The notes beneath the pieces are model-generated. The model made no database searches and was not told where the DNA came from. It worked only from the letters and a program-made list of their open reading frames with translations. Position numbers and translations under genes: made by a program. A stretch of DNA of 64,000 nt from Ridgeia piscesae (taxonomy: Eukaryota > Annelida > Polychaeta > Sabellida > Siboglinidae), in contig JAODUO010000052.1 of NCBI GenBank assembly GCA_025642075.2, forward strand, positions 1,055,001 to 1,119,000. Direction: 5' to 3'. The number at the start of each line of letters is the position of its first letter. Position 1 is the stretch's first letter. Below are positions 53,737 through 64,000 of the stretch, piece by piece.

Positions 53737-54850
53737 GGCACCTGGCAAGCGAAGGCAAGGAGGCACTTGGTGTGTAACCACTGCCACAGCTTGGTGGATT
53801 TTGCCGTATCGGGGTGCGGACAAACTTGGGCAGAGACAACGGAGGAAGGGTTTACGTTCCAATATTTAGGGTGTTGGAAAGTGGACTGTCTGACAGCAGA
53901 GTTAGCTAGGCTAACGGATATTGTGAAGGGGATGCAGAGTGGAGGGAGGGTGATTGCAAGGACAACAAATGGAGAAAGAACAACAGGAAACATGACATGC
54001 AGGAAGGTGACAGGGGAGAAAGTGACAGTAGACAAGGAGGGAGGGACAACGGGACAAGAGATGAGAGAAGTAGATGCGACAGGAGGTAAGACGAATGGAA
54101 GAAAGGAAGTGAGAGGTGATGTGACCAAACGGAAGTCAATAACAAGGACGATGACAGGAGAAAAGAGCCGGGAAAAAAAGGAACAACAGAGAAAGCGGCA
54201 GGGGGAAAAGTCAGCAACCAGGGAGATGCAAAACGGAGGAGCTACTCTGAAGCAGTGATCGAGGGGGCATTGAGAACAGAAAGGGTATTTATGGGAGACT
54301 CCATTTTGCAAAGACAGACAGGACATTAAGCAAAGGAGAAGACGTTGTTTTTTGTCTTCCGGGGGCTAGGGTAGAGCATGTGACTGAACGGGTAGAGAAC
54401 GTATTGGGGCATGGCCAAGGGGGTCTATATTAGTACATGTAGGAACGAACAATGCAGACAGGGATGGAACAACCAGGATAGTAAAGAGATACAGAGAGTT
54501 GGTAGAGACATCGAAGAAGACGAGAGTTGAACAGATCATACTCTCAGGAATCTTGCCAGTGATGAGGGGGAAAGGGGGAAAAAATTTAGAAATTGCAAGA
54601 GGATGGCAATTAACGGACTATTAGAGCAGATGTGTGAAGAAGAAGGAGTTGGATTTGTAGATTTGTGGGGATATTTTGTTGGTAAAGAAGACATGTTTAT
54701 GAGAGATGGCCTCCATCTAAGCGGAAAGGGCGCAGCAGTGTTCTCCGAGAACCTTCTTCGATCGATGAATAATGGAACAGGTTGCAACTTTTTTAAACTA
54801 GTTTCGCAGGGGGGATACACAGAGAAGCCAAATACTAGAGGCATAGATAA
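53737..54850 (+). pseudogene. LINE ORF1: Cys-rich N-terminus and SGNH/GDSL-type esterase, frameshifted
   Basis: The first frame gives MVCNHCHSLVDFAVSGCGQ and a second Cys group GCWKVDC, a zinc-knuckle-like pattern, followed by a basic, Thr/Lys-rich linker. The SGNH blocks follow in shifted frames: VFMGDSILQRQ (about 54291), VVFCLPGARVEHVTERVENV, HVGTNNADRDGTTRIV (about 54440), IILSGILPVM, and FMRDGLHLSGKGAAVF (about 54693). GDS, GTNN and DxxH are the catalytic blocks of this hydrolase fold, known from ORF1 of this LINE group. At least three frame changes break it. Confidence 0.7.
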
Positions 54851-54869
54851 AGATAGCAAAAAGACATCA

Positions 54870-57376
54870 GCAAAGAACAGCCTGGAAAGCCCTACGGAAT
54901 TTGGTTATAAATGTGTTTGTTTAAATGCAAGGAGCATAGTAAACAAAAGAAATGAACTAAACATTATGGTAGAAGATATTGACCCTCACATAATAGGTAT
55001 AACTGAATCTTGGGCCACACCCGATATATCAGATGCCGAATTAGGAATGACAGGGTATGTAATGTTTAGGAAAGATAGATTAGGAAGAAGGGGAGGCGGA
55101 GTTATTTTATATATTAAAGAATCCATCCAAGCTTATGAAATAAAATTAGAAAAAGAAGCAGAATGTGAAGAAGCTGTCTGGTGTAACATAGTTACAGGAA
55201 AGTCAACATTAACTGTTGGGTTAGTGTATCGGAGTCCAAACATAAGCATGGAAGAGAATGAAAAAATACATAACGCTATCAAAGAAGTGAGTAAACGGGA
55301 CTGTATTATTATGGGGGATTTTAACCATGGGCATATACAGTGGACATCTCTACAGAGTACCGGGAGAGAGGATCAAGAGTTTTTAAATTTAGTACAAGAT
55401 AGTTTCCTTTCTCAACATGTGTTAGAAGCAACCAGGGGCGAGAACGTGTTAGACATAGTATTGAGCTCACAGAAGGAATTTGTTGATAATGTCAAGATAT
55501 GTGAGCCACTGGGGTGTAGTGATCACAGAAAAATAAGGTACAGGAAAAAATTTCACAAAGGAAGATATAAGGACATGAGGGAATATTTAGCAAAGATAGA
55601 CTGGAATAACACACTGAAGAATAAGACAGCAACAGAATGCTGGAATATTTTAAAGAGTGAAATTGACTGCGTCGTTGACAAATTTGTCCCCTTGAAAAAA
55701 CAGGGGAAACGGTCAAAGAAGAAACACTTATCGAAGGAAGCCATTAGAAAAATCAAGTACAAGCAAATGATGTGGAAGACATATAGACATACCGGAAGTG
55801 AAGAAGACTATAGCATTTATAAAGAAGCACTTAATCAAGCTACAGCTGAAATTAGAAATTCAAAGAGAAGCTACGAACAAAAAATAGCTTTTAATATAAA
55901 ACATGACAGCAAGAGTTTTTATGCGTATGTTCGAAGTAAACAGAAAGTTCAGGATAAGGTCGGTCCTCTAGAAGGTAGTGATGGAAACATAATAACAGAG
56001 GGATTCTTAATGGCAGAAAACCTAAATGAGTACTTTAGTTCGGTGTTTACCAGGGAAGATATTAGTATATTACCAGTACTTGAGACTAAGTTCGAAGGGA
56101 GAGAGTTTGACTATTTAGGACAACTAATTGTAACCCCAACAATGGTAGCTATGAAAATAAGAGATATGAAGGATAATAAATCACCTGGAGTGGATGGGAT
56201 TCCTCCCAAATTACTATTGGAAATTGTAGAACAAATCAGCATACCGCTTGCAACAGTGTTCAATTTGTCATTAGAGGAGGGAATAGTTCCGTTAGAATGG
56301 AAAGAAGCAAACATTATACCATTATTTAAAAAAGGTTCGAGAAACAAGTCAGAGAACTATAGACCAGTGATTTTAAATCGGTGATTTGCAAACTATTAGA
56401 AAGACTAATTAAAGATCACCTGGTTGATTTTCTTGTTAAAAATAAATTGATAAACCCATCTCAACATGGGTTTTTAAAAGCGAGGTCATGCTTAACAAAT
56501 ATGTTATGTTTTTTGGAAGATGTCACAAAGTGGCTAGATGAGGGATCACCAGTAGATATAATCTACTTAGATTTTAAAAAAAACCTTTGACAAAGTGCCA
56601 CACCAAAGACTACTACTTAAACTAAAGGCCCATGGCATAGGAAATGGAATGATCAACTGGATAGAAAAATGGCTTATTGGTAGAAGACAAAAAGAGGTAG
56701 TTTTAAAGGGTTTTTGGGGTGGGGGACTGGGACCTATTTTATTCTTAATATATATCAATGATTTGGATGATGACATAACAAGCAAGGTGTTGAAGTTTGC
56801 GGACGACACAAAAGTGTTTAGGAAAATTAAAAGTGATGCAGATAGACAGATTTCAAGATGATCTTAATAAGTTGATAGAATGGTCTGAGAAGTGGCAAAT
56901 GCTGTTTAATTTTGGAAAGTGTAAGTGCCTTTACACAGGACATGGGAATGAAGATGCACAATATACAATGGGTGATACTGTACTAAATACTACCTTAAAG
57001 GAAAAGGACTTGGGTTAACTATTAGTGCTGACATGAAGGTATCAGAGCAGTGTGGAATTGCAGCAGCGAAGGGAAACCAAATTCTTGGATTAATTAGGCG
57101 AAATATAGTGTACAAAGAAAAAGAACTAATAATACCCTGTATAAAACAATAGTTAGGCCTCACTTAGAATATTGTTACAAGCATGGAGGCCATATCGCAA
57201 GAAGGATATTGATATGCTAGAAAGAGTACAAAGGAGAGCAACCAAAATGATACCAAAAAATCAGGAATATTAGTTATGAAATGCGTCTAAAAGAATGTGG
57301 CTTAACAACACTAGAAACCAGAAGATTGAGAGGAGATCAGATTGAGGGGTTTAAAATATTGAATGGATATGAAGAT
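54870..57376 (+). pseudogene. LINE ORF2: AP-type endonuclease plus reverse transcriptase, damaged at 3' half
   Basis: The endonuclease signature is complete: LNARSIVNKRNEL, ITESW, GLVYRSPN, IMGDFNHG and GCSDHRKIRY (N, E, Y, DxN, SDH). The reverse transcriptase follows to SPGVDGIPPKLL and PLFKKGSRNKSENYRP in one frame up to 56384, fused upstream with the last part of ORF1. Beyond that point it continues in broken frames (HGFLKARSC, VLKFADDTKVF, GDQIEGFKILNGYE). The core SGVPQGSV motif is lost in a ~34-bp compressed stretch near 56705-56735. Confidence 0.85.
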
Positions 57377-60300
57377 TATGGTATTAAAAAAAAATTACCC
57401 TTTAATTTTAAATTAAAATAACAAATACCTTAAATGGTTTATAAGGGGAAAAAGGTTGAAAAATGGTTTTTTTTGGAAAAATTTTAAAAGGGCTTGGGAA
57501 TAAATAAATTTTTTTTAAAAAATAATCCCCAAAACTTTTAAATATCCAAATGAATGAAAAACAAATTGGGAAGGGGGAACCCAAAAGGTTAATTAGGGAA
57601 AGGGAAAATTTTCAAAAATTTATTTATAATTAACTTAATTTGAAACAATGCCAACAAAGGGATGGGTAAAAGTTAAAAATTAAATTCAAAATTGGCTTAA
57701 TGGAAACTGGAAAATTTAAAAAAGGTCCAAATTGGGTCAGGGGGAAAAATTGGGTATTGCAAATTAACAAAAAAATTTTAATAAAAAAAACAAAAGGTTA
57801 ATTCAAAATTTTAAACATCTTAAATTTAAATTCAAATTTGAAAGAAAAGGAGATACCTATAAACAATTTAGGTTTATTTTAAAATTGTTTACATACCTAC
57901 AAAGGGGGAAAAGATAGTATGGTTTAAAAAAATGTTCCAAAAAGAAATTAATTTTGGCAAAAAAGTCTAACTTAAAAAATTAGCTGAATTAAATTTTATT
58001 TCCTTTAAAAAACGATGTTTTGAAAAGGGGGGTAAATTTTTTAAAAATAATTTATAGATTGTGTGCAGGGTTGTTTGATTTTTTGTTACTAAAGGATTCA
58101 AGGATTGGTTCATCCGGGGGAAAAATCTGAAATTTTAATTTTTTTGACTAATCTTGTTACAAATTTTTGAACAAATTTTTAAAATTATTTTTATTAATAA
58201 AACTACCTTTTTGGGTTTGAAAGCTTTTATTTAAATTTTAAATTAAAATCCCTTGGTTTCCCTCTTTTTGGGTTTTTTTTGTGTTTTGGTTCCTTTGTTT
58301 TTAGGTTTGGATGGTTTCCCTTTTGCTTCTCTTTTTTTCCCAAAATTAAAAAATAGAATGTAACTTGTTTTTTCCCGGTGAAATGAATTGTTTTTAACTG
58401 TACCGTATTGCTTGTTAATTTTTGGTGTTTAAATTTGGAGAATTAGGTCCCCGATTGTGGTCTTTTAATTTTTGGGGGTTAAGAAAAATTTTAATTATTG
58501 TGTTTGTTGGGGGAAATCTTCTTGGGAGTAAAATTAATGTTTTTGTGGTGGTTATTGTTTTTAAAAATTAAAATGTGTTGTTTTGTAATTTTTGGTTGAT
58601 GTGAAATGTTGTTTGAGGGAGTTTTTTGTATTTCCATTCAATTTTAAGTTTTTGTAATTTGGTGGTTTTTGGGTTTATTGTTTGGTGTTGGTTGTAATTT
58701 TTTACGTGGCGGGTGTAGGGATAGGGGGAAGGGGGAGTTGTGTGGGAATTAAGGGGAGGTTTTAAGTGTAAACCCTTGTGCTATGGTGCCTTTGGGAATA
58801 CGAAAAAACATTGCACATTGGTTGGTATGCAGAAAAAGTTTGATTGTGCCCCGTTTTTTTTGTTTCGGTTTTTTAAAGCGTGTGCTTGTTGAAAGAAGGG
58901 GTTTATATTAACAGTTTAAACCCCAAACCCACGGTTTAAGTGTTACCTTGTTTAAAATTTTTGGAAGTGTTTATGGAATTATAGCAAAGTTCAGTGGCCT
59001 TTCCCGAGGGAAAGTAAAGCAAAATTATTGCAAAGCCATTTTTGGGGTTTTTCCTTCGAGCTTCCCCTGTTTGGGCCCTGTGGGGTTTTTTTAAAGGGAA
59101 TCGCGGTTTTTTTCCTTTCCCTTTTTCCCCCTTTTTTTTTTCCTTATTCTTTCAAAACCTTTTTTCCCCTTTTAAATTTTAAATTGACCTTTCCCTGCCT
59201 TAAACCTTCCTTTTTTTCCTTACAACCCCCAAGGGCAGACGCCTCACCCGGGATGAATGCAGAGGGCCCGGCCCCAGCAACCCCGTAAATTTTCCAAAAC
59301 GGTCCTCCAACCAAACCTTTTTTTTTCCCCAATGAAGTCAGCAGGGGCCCCCCATTTACCCTTTGAAATTGTTTTGGGCAACAGACATTTAGACCACACA
59401 ATTTTAGGCCAAGCCCCCTGGCCACGTCAGCTGTTTAAAGCCAAACCCGGAGTGTCATCACAAAGAAACCGCCCCCAGGATAAGGGCCCTTACGCAGGTT
59501 TATTCCAATTTCCTTTTTCGCGGCTTGAGGAAGCTCAAAAAAAGGGTTAAAGAATTTGGTGGGCCTTCAAGTTCGCCAAATAACGGGTTCCTTGGTTAAA
59601 CCCCCTTTTTAATTCAATGGGTTCAGGTTTGCCAAGTTGGGTCGGTTTTTGGTTTAAGGCAAAAGGAAGGAAGGGAGAGAGGACCCGGGCGCACGGGGGA
59701 AAAAAAAAGAGGACCGGGAAAAAAAAAGGGGACAAACAAAGCCCCAAGCAAAAGGAAAAAAATAGAGTAAAAATAATTTTTCAGTTTGCACGTCAAAAAT
59801 TTTTATCCTCCAAAAAACAAAAAGACATTCCATGGATTCAAGGATGGTCCGTATATCCCTGAAAAAAAATCGCGCAGTGTGTTTTGCGCATAGGATTCCC
59901 GGGCAGTTTCGTGTTAGCGCGCCCCCCCCTGATTTCTGGGCCATTTCCGCTGGGCCCTTTTTCCCTGTTAAAATTTCCCCGTGGTTTTTCAAAGGGCTTG
60001 AGGCAATTTCCCCCTGTCGGGGCTTGCCCTTTTCCCGGCCTGGAAAAGGAGAGAACCCAAAGGGAGGCCAATTTTGCCCTTCTTTCCCTTTTTTTAAAAA
60101 CTGATCTTCACTTCCCTGTGGGCCACCCTTTCGTCTTAAAAATTTTTTGGGTTTTTGTCTGTGTGTCTTTTCTTCCGCCGCCTATCGAAAACCGGCCCCC
60201 CCGGGGGGCGGGCCCGTTTCGCCCTAGGTTCCGGGGTCCTTGTTTTTCCCAAAAAGCGTCCTTTTCCCCCCGGTTGCTTCGTTTGCCCCCGTTTTTGTCA

Positions 60301-63300
60301 AGGTTCGTTTCCGAAATTTTTTGCCTTGCCCTTGGCTGTCCTTTGCTTTTGGGGCGCCGCCTTCGTTTGTTTTGGGGTTTGCTGCCCAAAATTTTTTGGA
60401 AGGGGGGGAAAAAAAAAGGCCCCGGCGGGAGCGACAAAACATTGGAAAGGTTGTCGGGTTTAAAAGGAACCTTGACAGCCAAAAATTCAATTTTTAAAGA
60501 AAAACCTAAAAAATTTAATTTTTGGTTTTGAAGGTTTAAAGAACAGTGTAAATATAAAAACCCGTGCCTTTTTCCTTTTAAAGTGGGTTTATTTTGTATT
60601 AAAAATTCAATTTTTAAAAAATTAAATAATAAAATTTTAAAAAAAAAAAACAAACCAACCCCAAAAAAAAAACAAACAACCCAAAACAGAATGTTTGGGA
60701 TTTCCAAAAAGAAATTAAAAATTTTAGAATTTAGCTAATTAATTTTCAAGAATTTACCCCAAATTTAAAATAAAATTTTAAAATTTTCCCCTTTTTAAAT
60801 TAAATGTATTAATATAATTTAATATATTTTAATTTTTTATGGGAAAACCATTATTAAAGTAAACGATCGGAATTAAGTTTTAGGCAATGCCCATGAAGAA
60901 ATAATTTATTCCCTAATTTCATTAAATAATAATTTAAAAAATTAATAAATTTAGTTATAAATAACCAAATTATATATAAATTATACATTTGAATGGCCCA
61001 CTTAATTTAATTTTTTAATGGTCCTTTCATAATTACCTTTTAAAACACATTTCCAGTGCTTTTTAACCCCATCAGTGCTTAATGCGCCCAAGGCGAATTT
61101 TGAATCACCAAAAATTCGATTACCCTTTGGATTTGTAAATTGTAAATTATTCCATTTGATTAAACAAACCTATATGGAATAACCAAGGGAAACATAAATT
61201 AAAAATTTTACAATTTTTTATAATTCTTTTTTTAAAAAAGTAATCACAAAGTGATTTAAAAATGGTAAAATAATTAATATAGGCAACAATTATCCCAAAT
61301 TTAAATGGAAAAATGCCCTTTGGGTTTGTTTTTTGTGTTGTGGGGTTTAATTAAGGCCCTGTTTGCAACTATTTTGGGTTTTTTGGGTTGTTTTTAGTGG
61401 GTAATTTTAGTGTCCTTTTGTGTGTTTGTTTAGTCCTGTGATTGCTTTAAGTGATAGGCCATTTTTTGGAATATCCCGTAGAATCAGGTTTCATGGGTAA
61501 TTTTTGTCACTTCAGGGTTGGAATAAGGTGCCTATTTGGGTTTTTGGGTTGGGGGCCTTTGTGGGGGGAACTGTGGGTTTTTATTCTTTAGGCCGCAGTC
61601 ATTGGGAGGCCGTGGTTGGTGGGGAATTCCTTCGGGGGAAACCCTGTTCAGGGTGCGTTTTTCCTCATCCTGGGGAAGGGGGTAGGGTGGTGGACCTGGG
61701 GACATGGGTTTTTCCCGCCGGAATGGGGGGAGCGTGGGTTGGGTGTTGGGGGGCAATTGGGGGAAAAGGGAATTCCTAGGGGTTTTGGGTTTTGGGGGCT
61801 GAAAGGGGGCTAGACAGGGATTTGGGGGGGAGCGCGGAAAAGGGTAAGGGCGAAACGAAAGGGAACGGGCGGTGGCGTGAAGGCGGAAGAAAGCGGGAGA
61901 GGGCAGACAAAAGGGAGAAGGGGCAGCAACGACCGAACATAAACAGAAGGTTTCTTATACAGCAGAAGAACGCTTTAAAAAAAAAAGAAAACAGCGCGGG
62001 ATGGGGAAAAAAGGGGTCAAAAAAGGAAAATTAGAAGGAAATTTCAGGGGAAAAACTCCAGTCACGAGGGTTGTAAATTTGACTAAAAAAAAAATTTTTA
62101 ACCCTCCTAACTCACTGGTAAACCCACCCCACACCACCCACCCCACAAAACTCCCAAAAAAAAAAGAACCCATAACAAACAAAAAAAACCACTCACCCGT
62201 CAGAACGAAAAGTCAAGAACCCAAAAACCCAACACTCAACACAAAACCACACCAACCCATACACCACACACCGACCACAACCCCTAGCACCACCAACAAA
62301 CAGCCCCCACCCACAACCCCCCCCCAGCCCTCACCCAACCACCAATCCTCCCCCTACTCACGCAACCAAAACCAAAACAAGAAACCCCAAAAACAACCCC
62401 AAAACCACCGAAAAACACTTCAATCCCAAATATTTCACAATTTAAACCAAACAATCCCACAACATTGTTAACCCCTTGAAAACATTTTAAAACCCCTTAA
62501 AACAACAAGCCACTCACAAAACAAATACAACAACTAACAAAACAACAAAAACCCCCAAAATACATTCCTTCCAAGAAAAATTTTAATTTAAAGGTTTTTA
62601 ATACCTTACAAAACAAAAAATTAGTTGTAAGGGCCATTTTTTTAAAAACAATTAAAGGTTACACCAAATGGTGTTTAAATTCATTGCAAAGTTTATTTTT
62701 AAAAGAAGGTTTAAATATGTTAAGGGCCTTGGTTTGTTTTTGAATATTTGAGTTGTTTTGTGTTTATTGTTTGAATTTTGGTTTTGGCTAAAGTAAAACC
62801 TAGAAGTACAAAACAAACTTTTAAAAATTCCTATTAAAAAAAATACAAAACCACCCAAAACAACCCCCCCCAAAAAAAAGGGCTCAAATTTTTAAAACAC
62901 TTAAAATACCCCCATTAAATACCTTTAAAGGTTTTCCTTTTAAAGGGAAAACCGTTGGGCCCTCTTGGAAATGGTAAAATTTTTCCCCCAACAAATTCTC
63001 ACTATCCCCACCCAACTCCCACCTTTCCCCCTCCCCCACCTATCTCCCTTTAAGCCCACAGGAAAATATTTAAATTTCGGCCAAATAAGCCACCCAAAAA
63101 AAAACCAAAAAACACGGAAAAAAGTTAAAAAAAAAAAGGGACGAGAAAAGGGAAAAAAAAAGGAAAAATGGAAAGCAAAAGGAAAACAAAGGGAAAAAGG
63201 GAAAAATAAGAGGAAACAAGGGCCGGAGAAAAAATAAAAGATAAGAAATTTTAAAATAAAAGAAGTTAAAAAAAATTTGAATTTGGAAGGGAAAGGAAAA

Positions 63301-64000
63301 AAAACAAAAGGAAAAAAAAAAGAAAAATTTTATTAAATTTTTTTATTTTTTTGGTAAAACATTTATAAATCCCTTAAAAATAAATTATAAAATATTACCA
63401 AATAATTTAAAAATTGGACACAATAATTATTTAAAAATATTATTAATAAATATTATATTTTTTTAAAAAAAATTTTTAAATTTAAAATAAAAAAAAAATT
63501 AAAATTTTTTTTTTTTAAAAAAATTTTTTTTATTTTAAAAATTTTTAAAAAATTTTTTTTATTTTAAAATTTTTATTTTAAAAAAATTTTTAAAAAATTT
63601 TAAAATTAAATTTTTATTATTTATTTTTAAAAAAATTTTAAAAAAATTTTTAAAAAAAAATTTTTTAAAAAATTTTTTTAAATAATAAATTTTAAAAATA
63701 AATTTTTTTTATTTTTTTAAATTTTTAAAAAATTTTTAATTAAAATTAATTTTAATTATTTATTTATTAATTTATATTATTAATTTATTAATTTTTTAAA
63801 AAATATAATTTTTTATAAAAATTATAATTTTTTTTAAAAAAAAAAAAATTTTTTAAAAAAAAAAAAATTAATTTTATTTAAAAATTTAAAAAATTTTAAA
63901 AAAAAATTTTAAAAAAAATTTTTTAAAAAAATTTTTTTTAAAAATTTTAAAAATTTTTAAATTTAATTTTTAAATTTAAAATAAAAATAAAATTTTTTTT
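57377..64000. other. Low-quality or compositionally extreme contig end, no genes called
   Basis: From the point where the LINE becomes unreadable, the sequence is dominated by homopolymers of 3-9 bases and large one-sided blocks. It is T/G-rich at about 58240-58990, long runs of all bases at 59040-60500, AT-rich at 60500-61480, G-rich at 61500-61960, almost only C and A at 62090-62560, G and A at 63100-63330, and only A and T from 63422 to the end. Open frames here (up to 215 codons) are Phe/Pro/Lys/Gly-rich in several overlapping frames and resemble no protein family. Confidence 0.7.

Larger units (their letters stand above)
53700..57376 (+). mobile_element. CR1/Rex-like LINE, longer + strand copy
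   Basis: Contains, in order, an ORF1 with zinc-finger-like and SGNH-esterase parts, an AP-type endonuclease and a reverse transcriptase. It is therefore near full length at its 5' side. The 3' part fades into unreadable sequence at about 57372 without reaching the tail seen in the - strand copy. Confidence 0.85.

Noticed and set aside
50979..57376. Twin-priming inversion of one LINE
   Set aside because: Twin priming inverts one part of an element without duplicating it. Here the same reverse transcriptase region is present in both orientations, so these are two copies.
59884..60707. Open frames of 199-215 codons on both strands in the contig tail
   Set aside because: Overlapping frames in homopolymer-rich sequence of doubtful quality. 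Composition (Phe/Pro/Gly/Lys runs) follows base composition, not a protein family.
62001..62471. 156-codon Pro/Thr/Asn/His-rich frame
   Set aside because: It only reflects the C/A-restricted block, which rarely forms stop codons.

Overview
The window is animal nuclear DNA. Short coding exons with GT/AG splice sites sit in kilobase-scale introns, surrounded by microsatellites, minisatellites, tRNA-headed SINEs, terminal-inverted-repeat DNA transposons and CR1/Rex-like LINEs. No prokaryotic signals are visible. The repeat mix and gene structures suggest a marine invertebrate, perhaps a lophotrochozoan such as a mollusc. That placement is inference only.

Two host genes can be rebuilt exon by exon. 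(1) Ceramide glucosyltransferase (UGCG, GT21) runs on the + strand from 4560 to 31838. Its nine exons join in phase to 396 codons, with every catalytic residue kept and a GC-box/CRE/CCAAT/ETS-like, TATA-less promoter about 350 bp upstream. (2) A TauD/TfdA-type Fe(II)/2-oxoglutarate dioxygenase runs on the - strand from 49579 down to 36361. Its four exons join in phase to 329 codons. It has a complete HxD...H...R active site, a hydrophobic N-terminus and an exact C-terminal KDEL, which is unusual for this family. The two genes converge and are separated by about 4.5 kb without recognisable genes.

Tandem repeats sit directly against three 3' splice sites. A ~3.4-kb, 31-bp-period pyrimidine minisatellite without a single AG lies before UGCG exon 5. 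A 20-bp array lies before UGCG exon 8. A ~630-bp (CA)n tract (gene sense) lies before exon 2 of the dioxygenase. The 10.9-kb first intron of the dioxygenase carries three separate DNA transposons: a decayed ~2.1-kb element with long inverted repeats and a broken ORF, a 1.02-kb TIR element, and a 1.03-kb hAT-like element with a perfect 8-bp target duplication. Upstream of the dioxygenase is a cluster of CRE-centred palindromes.

From about 51 to 57.4 kb there are two near-identical CR1/Rex-type LINE copies head to head: a 5'-truncated - strand copy and a longer + strand copy with a zinc-finger/SGNH-esterase ORF1 plus endonuclease-reverse transcriptase. Comparing them shows that the + copy accumulates homopolymer-type damage after ~56.34 kb and becomes unreadable after ~57.37 kb. 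From there to 64000 the sequence is blocks of extreme composition (G-rich, C/A-only, G/A-only, then ~580 bp of pure A/T). I read this as a low-quality contig end, and I call no genes in it.
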